DNA of 64,000 bases from Calothrix sp. PCC 7716 (GTDB lineage Bacteria; Cyanobacteriota; Cyanobacteriia; Cyanobacteriales; Nostocaceae): positions 2,604,001 through 2,668,000 of the forward strand of contig NZ_AP025018.1 of NCBI RefSeq assembly GCF_019977735.1. The letters run 5' to 3'. How positions within the stretch are numbered: position 1 is the stretch's first letter; every line of letters starts with the position of its first letter. The notes below the pieces were generated by a model that did not search any database, was not told where the DNA came from, and saw only the letters and a program-made list of their open reading frames with translations. Both the position numbers and the translations under genes were made by a program. Positions 44,975-52,868 of this stretch are shown one piece after another.

Positions 44975-45394
44975 TTAAACCTTACGACATTGCAACGGAT
45001 AACGATTTCCTCGCCAGGTAGTCCAACCATTTGCGGTTCTAACGCGCGAGTCATATCTTAAAAACCAGTTGTCTTGTTCTCTGCCTTGATAACGAATACC
45101 AAAATCATTACCACGAACATAACGCTGTGCTAAAGGAACCCATGCACCACCATTATCGCTAAATCTTCCAACAACTTTTACACCTGAAGTTGAAGAACAA
45201 ACATTACCATCACACTGTGTTTGAGGGTCATCGACAACACGCCACTGCATTTTTGCTGGTCTGCCGTCGATAAAACAATCCCAGTTACCGAAAAACCATT
45301 GTGTAGCAACTAACCCAGCTTGAGCATTTCCCGCAGGCGCCAAAAAACTCAAGGGAATAATAGCCAACCCTGCAAGTACAGCTTTAATTTTCAT
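44975..45394 (-). CDS. Secreted DUF6006-like protein
   Basis: 139 residues from ATG 45394 (MKIKAVLAGLAIIPLSFLAP); a start four codons upstream is possible. A signal peptide is cut after about AGNAQA. The mature part (LVATQWFFGNWDCFIDGRPA, four cysteines, WGTWRGNRYPLQCRK-type end, here TTWRGNRYPLQC) is a small beta-rich domain that I associate with DUF6006. It is probably periplasmic or extracellular. No function is known. Confidence 0.7.
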   Translation of the reverse strand: MKIKAVLAGLAIIPLSFLAPAGNAQAGLVATQWFFGNWDCFIDGRPAKMQWRVVDDPQTQCDGNVCSSTSGVKVVGRFSDNGGAWVPLAQRYVRGNDFGIRYQGREQDNWFLRYDSRVRTANGWTTWRGNRYPLQCRKV

Positions 45395-45650
45395 CGTTTT
45401 TACCATAAATATTTCATCTTCTACTGCTCATATGTAGGAGGTGGAAATTTTATGCAATAAATTGATTTCAAAGGGGTAAAAAATGCAATCCAAAATTTAC
45501 TGAATTAGGCGCCATTATAGAAAAAGCTGTGTCAAGGCGCCTAATAAGGTAAAAGAAATTATTTATTTATATTTACCACAGAGACACAGAGGACACAGAG
45601 AGTTAAATTATAAAGGTTGCCCCGTAAACACTACACCAATAGAGGCTAAT

Positions 45651-46805
45651 ATGGAAAACTTTGTTTTCTACAACCCCGTTAAAATTCTGTTTGGTAAAGG
45701 TCAAATTGCGAACATAGCTACTGAAATACCGAAAAATGCAAAAATATTAATGACTTATGGTGGTGGTAGCATTAAGAAAAATGGTGTTTACGACCAAGTA
45801 AAATCAGCACTTCGTGAGCATGATGTTATCGAGTTTGGTGGTATTGAGCCAAACCCTACATACGAAACGTTAATGAAAGCTGTAGAAATTGTCCGCAACT
45901 CAGATATAAACTTTCTACTAGCTGTCGGTGGTGGTTCGGTCGCTGATGGTACAAAGTTTATCGCTGCCGCAGCTAATTTTGATGGTGAGCCTTGGGATAT
46001 TTTATCAAAACGGGCGCCTATATCATCGGCGTTACCTATTGGTGTAGTACTAACTTTAGCTGCTACAGGTTCAGAAATGAATATAAACTCAGTTGTGACT
46101 AAAGCAGCAAATAAAGAAAAACGTCATTTTGCATCACCGTTAGTTTATCCCCGTTTCTCAGTTCTTGACCCTGAAACTACTTTTTCTCTACCTCAACGTC
46201 AAGTTAGTAACGGTATTGTTGATGCATTTACCCACACGATGGAGCAATACTTAACTTACCCAGTAAATGCACCACTTCAAGACCGAATGGCAGAAGGTAT
46301 CTTGAAAACGCTTATTGAAGAGGGACCGAAAACTTTAGCCAACCCTCAAGATTATGACGCGCGCGCAAACTTTATGTGGTGTGCAACAATGGCTCTTAAT
46401 GGCATTATCGCAGTTGGTGTTCCCCAAGACTGGGCGACCCACATGATAGGACACGAGTTAACAGCACTTCACGGTTTAGACCACGGTCAAACACTAGCTG
46501 TTGTGTTACCAAGTACATTGACAATAAAGCGCGAGCAAAAATCGCAAAAACTTTTACAGTACGCTGAACGTGTTTGGGGAATTACTACAGGTAGTGAAGA
46601 AGAACGCATCAATACAGCTATTAATAAAACGCGCGAATTCTTCGAGTCAGTAGGTGTACACACTAAACTCTCCGACTACAACGTAACTTTAGATACTATT
46701 CCTTTAGTGCTGGAACGCTTAGAAAGTTATGGTTACACAGCATTAGGAGAACATCAAGATGTAAATTTACAAACAGTAGAGCAAATATTACAACTTTGTG
46801 CATAG
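45651..46805 (+). CDS. Iron-containing alcohol dehydrogenase, YqhD-like
   Basis: 384 residues. The dinucleotide domain has LMTYGGGSIKKNGVYDQVKS and LLAVGGGSVADGTKFIAAAA. Metal ligands fall in VDAFTHTMEQYL, HMIGHELTALHGLDHGQTLA. MTYGGGSIK and the absence of the FucO-type sequence place it in the YqhD/butanol dehydrogenase group, NADPH-dependent reductases of toxic aldehydes. A small hairpin repeat (GGTGGGCA-G-TGCCCACC, 46813-46829) follows the stop. The ArsR-regulated pair starts 100 bp later. Confidence 0.92.
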   Translation: MENFVFYNPVKILFGKGQIANIATEIPKNAKILMTYGGGSIKKNGVYDQVKSALREHDVIEFGGIEPNPTYETLMKAVEIVRNSDINFLLAVGGGSVADGTKFIAAAANFDGEPWDILSKRAPISSALPIGVVLTLAATGSEMNINSVVTKAANKEKRHFASPLVYPRFSVLDPETTFSLPQRQVSNGIVDAFTHTMEQYLTYPVNAPLQDRMAEGILKTLIEEGPKTLANPQDYDARANFMWCATMALNGIIAVGVPQDWATHMIGHELTALHGLDHGQTLAVVLPSTLTIKREQKSQKLLQYAERVWGITTGSEEERINTAINKTREFFESVGVHTKLSDYNVTLDTIPLVLERLESYGYTALGEHQDVNLQTVEQILQLCA

Positions 46806-46812
46806 TACGTAT

Positions 46813-46829
46813 GGTGGGCAGTGCCCACC
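46813..46829. repeat. GGTGGGCA/TGCCCACC hairpin
   Basis: GGTGGGCA-G-TGCCCACC forms an 8-bp stem with a single-base loop just after the alcohol dehydrogenase. A second, partial copy (GGTGGGCATTGCCCAC) lies at about 50349-50364, just after the TetR gene, so this is another dispersed gene-end repeat. Confidence 0.75.
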
Positions 46830-46833
46830 GTAC

Positions 46834-46889
46834 TTGACATTTAAGCAATCGCTTATATATACTAAAATATAGTTAAGCGATTGCTTAAA
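46834..46889 (+). promoter_or_regulatory. Promoter with paired operator of the ArsR-SRPBCC operon
   Basis: TTGACA (46834-46839) and TATACT (46858-46863) give a promoter with an 18-bp spacer. A 16-bp site TTTAAGCAATCGCTTA fills the spacer (46840-46855), and its exact inverse TAAGCGATTGCTTAAA lies at 46874-46889. Repressor binding to either would block RNA polymerase. The ArsR-type gene begins 16 bp further on, so autoregulation is very likely. Confidence 0.8.
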
Positions 46890-46905
46890 TATATAATTAG
46901 ATTGA

Positions 46906-47241
46906 ATGAGTAGACCCCTTGCCAGTGCCGATGTGTTTGTAGCCATAGCTGACCCAACTCGGCGCGCGCTATTAGATAAATTGCGTTTAGGAGAACAACC
47001 AGTTAAAGAGTTGGCGGAACCCTTTGCCATGAGTTTGCCAGCTATATCTCAGCACTTACAAATACTTTGTGAAGCTGATTTAGTACAAATGCGAAAATCT
47101 GGGCGCCAGCGTTTATATAGTTTAAATCCAGAGCCATTGAAACAAATATCTGACTGGATTAGTGATTATGAACAGTTCTGGCAAGACAAATTAGGCGCCC
47201 TTGGCGATTATTTGGAGGAGAATCCATGTTCAGACACTTAA
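46906..47241 (+). CDS. ArsR-family transcriptional regulator
   Basis: 111 residues from ATG 46906. It has a winged-helix fold with FVAIADPTRRALLDKLRLGE, QPVKELAEPFAMSLPAISQH (recognition helix) and LYSLNPEPLKQISDWISDYE. There is no metal-binding CxC, so it is the metal-independent kind that usually pairs with an SRPBCC/AHSA1 gene, as here. Its stop overlaps the next gene by 16 bp. The paired operator in its own promoter suggests autorepression. Confidence 0.92.
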   Translation: MSRPLASADVFVAIADPTRRALLDKLRLGEQPVKELAEPFAMSLPAISQHLQILCEADLVQMRKSGRQRLYSLNPEPLKQISDWISDYEQFWQDKLGALGDYLEENPCSDT

Positions 47242-47774
47242 ACAAAAAAGTTTTTTATCCATATCCGTTACAAAGAGTTTGGCAAGTACTTACCAATCAA
47301 AAAGCGCTTGCAGCTTGGTTAATGGAAAACGACTTTGAAGCACGTCTTGGACACAAATTTAAATTTATATACTCATCGCTACCAGGGATGAACGCGCATA
47401 TAAATTGTGAAATTATCGAACTTGATGAACCAAGGCGCCTTTCATTTACCTGGAAAGATAACTTAATGTGTCAGCCTTCAATTGTAACTTGGACATTAGA
47501 AGCAGTAGATGGTGGAACTATATTAAAACTAGAGCATCGAATACTTGAAACAGCTTACTCACAACAACACCAAGAACATTACAATTGGCAACCAAATAAA
47601 TCTATCCCTTCAGCCTCATTGAATCGCCAATTAGGAACTTCCACTCTTACTTATTCTAGTTACGGCTTAAATAACAACTTTGAACAATCCATGAGCATTA
47701 TTCTGAACGCTTATTTCAATGGTGGATGGGAAGACAAACTTAAAAATCTAGAAACCTGGTTTCTTCTTGACTAA
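47226..47774 (+). CDS. SRPBCC/AHSA1-domain protein
   Basis: 182 residues. The AHSA1/START-like fold shows YPYPLQRVWQVLTNQKALAA, LGHKFKFIYSSLPG and ELDEPRRLSFTWKDN, then WEDKLKNLETW at the end. Proteins in this pair are thought to bind small hydrophobic ligands. The gene overlaps the ArsR gene by 16 bp, so the two are translationally coupled. A mid-region (about 118-150, HYNWQPNKSIPSASLNRQLG) is not typical and may be an insertion. The last residues LETWFLLD are encoded by a copy of the dispersed AGAAACCTGGTTTCT repeat. Confidence 0.85.
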   Translation: MFRHLNKKVFYPYPLQRVWQVLTNQKALAAWLMENDFEARLGHKFKFIYSSLPGMNAHINCEIIELDEPRRLSFTWKDNLMCQPSIVTWTLEAVDGGTILKLEHRILETAYSQQHQEHYNWQPNKSIPSASLNRQLGTSTLTYSSYGLNNNFEQSMSIILNAYFNGGWEDKLKNLETWFLLD

Positions 47775-47815
47775 GCACGACAATCTCCAACATTAAAAAC
47801 AGAAACCAGGTTTCT
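47750..47815. repeat. Inverted pair of the GAAACC/GGTTTC repeat, overlapping a gene end
   Basis: AGAAACCTGGTTTCT (47750-47764) and AGAAACCAGGTTTCT (47801-47815) are exact complements 36 bp apart. The first lies inside the SRPBCC coding sequence and makes its C-terminus. The second ends five bases before the ClpP-like start codon. The pair could fold into a hairpin between the two genes. Confidence 0.9.
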
Positions 47816-47820
47816 TATAT

Positions 47821-48402
47821 ATGAATAATCCTTCACAACTTGGTTTTGCTACTGTAATTTCATCTCCACAGCAGTTTGATATTTATTCTCGATTACTTGT
47901 AGAAAGAATTATTTTCTTACGTGGAGAGTTAACAGAAGAAGTAGCAAATTTAATTATAGCTCAAATGCTATTTCTTGATGCAGAAGACCCAGATAAAGAT
48001 ATTGCATTGTATATAAACAGTAACGGAGGCGCCTTAACAACTGCACTCGCTGTATACGACGTTGTCACTCAACTTCGTAGTAATATATCTACTGTATGTA
48101 TTGGTAATGTCAGTGCAACAGCAACACTTTTACTATCTTCAGGTACTAAAGGTAAAAGATATGCACTTCCAAATGCACGGATTTCAATACGTCAACCAAT
48201 ATTAAGTACTGAGGGGAAAGCCAGTGATATTGAAATAGCAGCTAAAGAATTTATTTGCTTAAAGGAATCTATCAATAACATATTAGCTGCTAATACTTTG
48301 CAGTCGGTAGAAAAAATAAAACTTGATACTGAAAGAGATTTAGTTATGAACGCTCTTGAAGCAAAAACTTATGGATTGATTGACAGTATCATTCAAAAGT
48401 AA
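47821..48402 (+). CDS. ClpP-family protein lacking catalytic Ser and His
   Basis: 193 residues, colinear with the active ClpP at 28.9 kb (shared [32 protein letters not shown]). The Ser-containing loop is replaced: GNVSATA instead of GLAASMG puts Ala99 at the catalytic Ser position. The catalytic His becomes Arg124 in ISIRQPIL, whereas the Asp (DTERD, D173) remains. Cyanobacterial ClpR is also catalytically inert, but this protein has ClpP1/2-like flanks and stands alone, without a clpP3 neighbour. It could join mixed ClpP rings as a regulatory subunit. No obvious Shine-Dalgarno sequence is seen, since the repeat ends five bases upstream of the start. Confidence 0.88.
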   Translation: MNNPSQLGFATVISSPQQFDIYSRLLVERIIFLRGELTEEVANLIIAQMLFLDAEDPDKDIALYINSNGGALTTALAVYDVVTQLRSNISTVCIGNVSATATLLLSSGTKGKRYALPNARISIRQPILSTEGKASDIEIAAKEFICLKESINNILAANTLQSVEKIKLDTERDLVMNALEAKTYGLIDSIIQK

Positions 48403-48415
48403 TTTTTTTCTTGTT

Positions 48416-48434
48416 CCCCCCTTATTAAGGGGGG
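48416..48434. terminator. CCCCCC-TTATTAA-GGGGGG hairpin after the ClpP-like gene
   Basis: Six C and six G flank TTATTAA, giving a strong stem 14 bp after the stop, followed by GTTAGGGGGGAT. This composition is typical of a dispersed gene-end repeat in cyanobacteria. It is only seen once in this window. Confidence 0.6.
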
Positions 48435-48493
48435 TTAGGGGGGATTTAAATGTCTAATAACAAAAGTGCAATGGGAGTATTTGAAAATTCATC

Positions 48494-49522
48494 ATGAAAA
48501 TTCTAATTATAGGTGGCACAAATTTTATCGGCCCTCCTGTTATTCGCCATCTGACACAAATGGGACACAAGGTAACTATATTTCATCGAGGTAAAACAAC
48601 TCCTAAATTACCAGCAGGTGTAAATGAAATTATCGGAGAACGCAAAAATATCATCCAGATGAAAGAAAAGTTACAACAGCTTTCTCCTGAAGTCGTACTG
48701 GATATGATTGCATATACTGAACATGACGTGCGCGTTCTTTCTGAAACATTGCAAAGTATACAAGCGCGTCTAGTTGTAGTTAGTAGTATGGATGTATATC
48801 AAGCTTACGATGTGCTTCTAGGTAAAGAATCAAATGTTGTACCAGTACCGTTAACCGAAGATTCTCCTTTGCGTACTTCGCTCTACCCATTTAGGGAAAT
48901 GCCAAATAAACCTTTACAGGCGCCAGACGATTATGAAAAAATTCTGGTTGAAAAGGTTGTAATGTCAAACCCAAATTTACCTGGAACAGTTATACGGTTG
49001 CCAATGGTATACGGTGAAAATGACCCATTACATCGTTTATTACCGTACTTAGAACGTATCGATGATAACCGTCCTGCTATTGTATTGCCAGAAAGTGTAG
49101 CTAATTGGCGGGGTTCTTACGGTTATGTAGAAAATGTCGCGTATGCAATAGCACTTGTAGTTACAAACGCGCGTGCAACAAATCGCATTTATCACGTTGC
49201 TGATATAGAAAACAAAAATGAAGCTGAACGCATTACTCAAGTTGGAAAAATAGCTCATTGGCAGGGTAAAGTTGTAACTGTACCCGAAACTCAATTACCA
49301 CCAGAGTGGAAATTACCACTTAATGTAAAACAAGATTGGTTAGTAGACTCAACTCGCATTCGTCAGGAGTTAGGATACAAAGAAATTGTCTCTTCTGATG
49401 AAGCATTGCAGCGAACGATTAATTGGCAACGTGCTAACTTACCTCAACAACCTACTCAGTTTGCGGCGCCGTACTTACTAGATTATGCTGTTGAAGATGA
49501 GATTTTAGGACTGCTTGTGTGA
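48494..49522 (+). CDS. NAD-dependent epimerase/dehydratase-like extended SDR
   Basis: 342 residues from ATG 48494. The nucleotide motif is ILIIGGTNFIGPPVIRHLTQ, with the sugar-nucleotide-like body VVLDMIAYTEHDVRVLSETL and VVSSMDVYQAYDVLL. The catalytic region reads PDDYEKILVEKVV: a Tyr with Lys seven residues on rather than the standard YxxxK. This is an atypical extended SDR similar to CSP41/NmrA-like relatives. The C-terminal half (NLPGTVIRLPMVYGENDPLH) is normal. Substrate and partners are not evident; it stands alone between the ClpP-like gene and the TetR gene. Confidence 0.82.
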   Translation: MKILIIGGTNFIGPPVIRHLTQMGHKVTIFHRGKTTPKLPAGVNEIIGERKNIIQMKEKLQQLSPEVVLDMIAYTEHDVRVLSETLQSIQARLVVVSSMDVYQAYDVLLGKESNVVPVPLTEDSPLRTSLYPFREMPNKPLQAPDDYEKILVEKVVMSNPNLPGTVIRLPMVYGENDPLHRLLPYLERIDDNRPAIVLPESVANWRGSYGYVENVAYAIALVVTNARATNRIYHVADIENKNEAERITQVGKIAHWQGKVVTVPETQLPPEWKLPLNVKQDWLVDSTRIRQELGYKEIVSSDEALQRTINWQRANLPQQPTQFAAPYLLDYAVEDEILGLLV

Positions 49523-49644
49523 AACGGGCAAGGATGCCCATTCCACAAGAGGGAGCTATAACTAGAAGTCATAAAACAATGACAGCTATTACCAAGTATC
49601 TAAACAAGGTAAATATTTCTATTGAGCTAGCTTAATATTGGCTC

Positions 49645-49689
49645 TTGACCTTCTGATTATCTACATGCTAATATCAGACCAATCGGTCT
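49645..49689 (+). promoter_or_regulatory. TetR-gene promoter with AGACC-N4-GGTCT operator
   Basis: TTGACC (49645-49650) and TAATAT (49669-49674) are separated by 18 bp; the operator AGACCAATCGGTCT (49676-49689) follows directly. Similar sites precede two downstream GST-like genes (about 50377 and 51782), so the TetR protein likely represses itself and them. The STRR heptads ACTCAGC lie between operator and start codon. Confidence 0.7.
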
Positions 49690-49730
49690 TAACCACTCAG
49701 TACTCAGCACTCAGCACTTTTAACTCACAC

Positions 49731-50333
49731 ATGTCGAAAGGCGATGATACCAAAGCGATGATTATCGAAAAAGCCGCAGCTTTGTTTAACCAACAAGGAT
49801 ATGCAGGTTCTTCGATGTCGGATATTATGCGAGTGACTGGGTTACAGAAAGGAGGAATTTACAACCACTTTCACAGTAAAGACGATTTATCGCTGCAAGC
49901 TTTTGATTATGCGGTTTCGCAAATTCAAAGCCAATATCGCTCTGCTTGGGCAAGCAAGCAAAATGCGATAGAACGCTTGCAAGCAATTATTGATGTGTTT
50001 CGTACTTTTATCGATAATCCACAACATCCTATTATGCGGGGTGGATGTCCATTACTAAATACCGCAATTGAAAGCGATGACGCGCACCCAGCTTTAAAAG
50101 CACGCGCGCAGCAAGCAATGAACTCATGGCGCCGACTTTTTCGTCGTATTATCGAGAAAGGTATAAAAAAAGGTGAAATTAATCCAAATGTAGATGGTGA
50201 TGAAGTAGCATCAATAATTATCTCAATTCTTGAAGGTTCTGTGATGATGAGTAAACTTAACGGTGACTCTATACACCTCGAACGCGCGATTAAACATTTA
50301 AATGATTATATTAATACCCATTTAAAAGTATAG
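49731..50333 (+). CDS. TetR/AcrR-family transcriptional repressor
   Basis: 200 residues from ATG 49731 (MSKGDDTKAMIIEKAAALFN); an upstream start would include operator and repeat sequence and is rejected. The N-terminal HTH has FNQQGYAGSSMSDIMRVTGL and KGGIYNHFHSKDDL; the ligand domain has FRTFIDNPQHPIMRGGCPLL, the TetR_C type seen in xenobiotic regulators. It is the first gene of an apparent detoxification segment. Probable targets are given by the recurring AGACC-N4-GGTCT motif. Confidence 0.92.
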   Translation: MSKGDDTKAMIIEKAAALFNQQGYAGSSMSDIMRVTGLQKGGIYNHFHSKDDLSLQAFDYAVSQIQSQYRSAWASKQNAIERLQAIIDVFRTFIDNPQHPIMRGGCPLLNTAIESDDAHPALKARAQQAMNSWRRLFRRIIEKGIKKGEINPNVDGDEVASIIISILEGSVMMSKLNGDSIHLERAIKHLNDYINTHLKV

Positions 50334-50376
50334 ATTTTTGACATGTATGGTGGGCATTGCCCACTTACCAAAAAAC

Positions 50377-50390
50377 CAACCAATCGGTCT
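50377..50390 (+). promoter_or_regulatory. TetR operator-like site before the first GST-like gene
   Basis: CAACCAATCGGTCT matches the TetR gene operator in its right half (AATCGGTCT) and differs in the left half (CAACC for AGACC). It lies 16 bp before the chosen start of the GST-like gene. Confidence 0.5.
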
Positions 50391-50405
50391 TTTTCTCCAA
50401 AACTT

Positions 50406-51143
50406 ATGCGTCTAATCACAATTCCAATCAGCCACTACTGCGAAAAAGTCAGATGGGCATTAGACTATTTGAAAATATCATACGTTGAAGAATGCCATTC
50501 TCCACCATTCCATTTATTAGTGGCGCCTCGTTTTGGTGGTAAAACAACACCGATTCTCACAACAAAAGATGGTATATTTTTAGACTCAACCGATTGTCTA
50601 AAATATCTTGATTCCATTGCTTCAGTTGATAAAAAGCTATACCCCAATCAAGTAGAGTTAAGACAAAAAGTTGAAAAGTTAGAAGAACTATTTGATGAGC
50701 AATTAGGAGTTTTAACAAGACTTTGGGGTTATTCTCATACTATAAACGACCCCAAACTAGTAAAACAAGCATGGTGTAGAAATGTACCTTGGATAGAGCG
50801 TGCATTATTTCCAGTAGTTTTTCCGAAAACTCGCACACTAGCTTGTAAAAAATTTAATATAACTCCTGAATCCAACATTGAAACACGTGAAAAAATAAAG
50901 CAAATTTTTGAACAAGTTAGCAATATATTAGCAGACGGGCGCCGTTACTTAGTAGAAGATAAACTTTCCGCAGCAGATATAACATTTGCCGCACTCGCAG
51001 CACCTACTATTGCACCACCCGAACACCCAGCAACACGAGGTAGCGTAGATAACTTTCCTGTAAACATGGCAAAAGAGATAAATCAATTTCGCAAAACACC
51101 AGCAGGGCAATTTGTATTACGTTTATATCGTGAAAGAAATTAG
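50406..51143 (+). CDS. Glutathione S-transferase-like protein
   Basis: 245 residues from ATG 50406 (MRLITIPISHYCEKVRWALD), the usual GST start; an upstream ATG would place the TetR operator inside the gene. The thioredoxin-like N-terminal domain has SHYCEKVRW (Cys in the position of the GST Ser/Cys) and the TPILTTKDGIFLDSTDCLKY block. An all-helical C-terminal domain follows (RYLVEDKLSAADITFAALAA). It probably conjugates glutathione to electrophiles or acts as a peroxidase. Context with TetR and a second GST supports a xenobiotic-response role. Confidence 0.88.
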   Translation: MRLITIPISHYCEKVRWALDYLKISYVEECHSPPFHLLVAPRFGGKTTPILTTKDGIFLDSTDCLKYLDSIASVDKKLYPNQVELRQKVEKLEELFDEQLGVLTRLWGYSHTINDPKLVKQAWCRNVPWIERALFPVVFPKTRTLACKKFNITPESNIETREKIKQIFEQVSNILADGRRYLVEDKLSAADITFAALAAPTIAPPEHPATRGSVDNFPVNMAKEINQFRKTPAGQFVLRLYRERN

Positions 51144-51154
51144 CATTTACGCAC

Positions 51155-51221
51155 AGAAACCTGGTTTCTACCCAAAGTAGTCGTTTTTATTACAAATTAT
51201 CGAACAAGAAACCAGGTTTCT
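51155..51221. repeat. Inverted pair of the GAAACC/GGTTTC repeat
   Basis: AGAAACCTGGTTTCT (51155-51169) and its complement AGAAACCAGGTTTCT (51207-51221), 37 bp apart. This is the same form as at 47750 and has almost the same spacing. It lies between the GST-like gene and the broken SDR gene. Confidence 0.9.
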
Positions 51222-51244
51222 AAGATTTTTTAATGAGGTTTGCA

Positions 51245-51758
51245 ATGAAAAATGATTTAGAACGAGTAGCCTTAATAACAGGAGCATCACGAGGAGTTGG
51301 CGCCAATACTGCCTATCTTCTAGCAGAAGCAGGATTAAATATAGTAATAAATTATCACAGCAAAAGCTCGCGTGCAGAAGAAGTTGCCAACATTGTACGA
51401 GAAAAAGGGCGCCAAGCTTTACTCGGCACACTTCTACGGTAGTAAACCTGTTTACCCACTGTATGAACCAGTAGCGCAAAGTAAAAAAGCAGGTGAAGAA
51501 GCATTACGTGCTTATATACCAGAACTATCAAAAAGAGATATCAAGCTTGTAGTGGTTAGCGGTGATTTAATCGAAGGTACAATTACACCCAAATTGATGC
51601 AACGTCAAAATCCAGGTTTGATTGAAAAGAGGCAACAACAAGCAGGTGTTCTTCCGACAATAGAGGAATTTGCCCATGCTATTGCTTCTTCAGCACTCGA
51701 TAACCAATTAGAAACTGGGGCAACAATTTTTGTTGGAAGTACAGACTGGGAATTATAG
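51245..51758 (+). pseudogene. Short-chain dehydrogenase broken by an internal deletion and frameshift
   Basis: The first frame (ATG 51245) reads MKNDLERVALITGASRGVGA through EEVANIVREKGRQALL, the normal SDR nucleotide-binding half, then stops at 51442. A second frame resumes within the same stretch with AHFYGSKPVYPLYEPVAQSK and VVVSGDLIEGTITPKL and runs to 51758, the C-terminal half of a SDR. About 90-110 residues of the middle are missing around 51410-51440. The protein cannot be functional. A GGCGCC (51407) lies at the break. Confidence 0.85.
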
Positions 51759-51781
51759 ACGTATTTTTTTTGTGCATAAAC

Positions 51782-51795
51782 AGACCGTTCAGTCT
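51782..51795 (+). promoter_or_regulatory. TetR operator-like site before the second GST-like gene
   Basis: AGACCGTTCAGTCT is an AGAC-N6-GTCT palindrome like that of the TetR gene. It lies 20 bp before the GST start, with AAGGAG between as ribosome-binding site. Confidence 0.6.
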
Positions 51796-51815
51796 TTTTT
51801 ATCAAGGAGTAAAAA

Positions 51816-52478
51816 ATGTTGAAATTTTATTACAATAAGCGTTCACCTATGGCAAGACGTGTATGGCGTGGTTTACTAGAAAAGCAAATTGAGTTTGAAC
51901 CAATAGTAGTAAACTTGAATGGCGACCAAATGGCGCCTGAATATTTAGAGTTAAACCCATTCCACCATGTGCCTGTAATAGTAGATGATGGTTTTCGAGT
52001 AATAGAGTCACTAGCAATTTTAGATTATCTCGAAGCGAAATATCCGGTGCCTGCACTGTTACCAAACGAACCGCAACAAAGAGCAACAGTAAAAATGGTG
52101 CAATTGGTTTCTAGCAATGAATTACTACCAAAAGCCATTTCATTCATTTTCAAAGAGGCAGATTCACCAATATACATACAAGCCAAGCAGCACATTCATA
52201 CTGTATTTCAATTTTTCACTACAACACTAGGAGAAAATCTCTATTTTGGTGGTGATACTTTAAGCTTGGCTGATATTGTTGCGGGTACTGATATATATTT
52301 ACTAGCAAAATCTGGCTTTAATTTAAGTGAATATCCAAAATTGAATGATTGGTATAAACGCTTAATGGAACGCGAAGTTTGGCAAAACACCGAGTTAAAT
52401 ACAGAAGAATTTGAGCAATTTAAAAGAGTTTTTCTGATAATACAGACCAGAAAAATCAGGCAAACACGTAGAACTTAA
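51816..52478 (+). CDS. Glutathione S-transferase
   Basis: 220 residues from ATG 51816, preceded by AAGGAG. The GST N-terminal domain starts MLKFYYNKRSPMARRVWRGL (Tyr/Ser candidate at the start) and contains LELNPFHHVPVIVDDGFRVI and ESLAILDYLEAKYP, the glutathione-binding GxP/ES motif. The C-terminal domain holds GDTLSLADIVAGTDIYLLA (N-capping SLADI). It is an intact family member, while the adjacent SDR is broken. The last ten codons overlap the stop end of the next gene by four bases. Confidence 0.92.
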   Translation: MLKFYYNKRSPMARRVWRGLLEKQIEFEPIVVNLNGDQMAPEYLELNPFHHVPVIVDDGFRVIESLAILDYLEAKYPVPALLPNEPQQRATVKMVQLVSSNELLPKAISFIFKEADSPIYIQAKQHIHTVFQFFTTTLGENLYFGGDTLSLADIVAGTDIYLLAKSGFNLSEYPKLNDWYKRLMEREVWQNTELNTEEFEQFKRVFLIIQTRKIRQTRRT

Positions 52479-52738
52479 GAATTTTTCATGTCGGTACTAT
52501 GACAGTATTTTAGAACGAGACGTTCGTATATGCCAACAAGTCGTATGTAAGCCTTTGTTGCATCAAGATGTGCGTCTACTGCTTGCGTATACTCTAAAAT
52601 CTTCTCAGTATTATACCGATAACCAATGTAGTTTTTTTTACAATAAACTTGTGATTCTGCGTAATGCTTTAAAAAGCAATTGTACTCTTCAATAAACTCG
52701 GCAAACTCAGATGTATGGTTTTGAAAGTAAGGCTGCAT
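52475..52738 (-). CDS. Short unknown protein
   Basis: 87 residues from ATG 52738 (MQPYFQNHTSEFAEFIEEYN); an upstream start adds four residues. It is rich in Tyr, His and charged residues and mainly helical (YNTEKILEYTQAVDAHLDAT, KAYIRLVGIYERLVLKYC). No family was recognised. It overlaps the end of the GST gene by four bases on the other strand, so it may be a real convergent gene or a chance frame. Confidence 0.45.
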   Translation of the reverse strand: MQPYFQNHTSEFAEFIEEYNCFLKHYAESQVYCKKNYIGYRYNTEKILEYTQAVDAHLDATKAYIRLVGIYERLVLKYCHSTDMKNS

Positions 52739-52868
52739 AATTAATACCAAAGTTGTACGCTTAATAAGTTAGACATTTTTGCGGCTCTGAAACATCACTC
52801 ATTAGGAACAATGATTATTAAGTTTTAATGTATATTTCATCACAAGATTAATCGGTGAGGTAAAAGCA

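Noticed and set aside
45575-45602. ACCACAGAGACACAGAGGAC-like string before the alcohol dehydrogenase
   Set aside because: It resembles a repeat I remember from cyanobacterial genomes, but only one copy is in this window, so no repeat can be shown.
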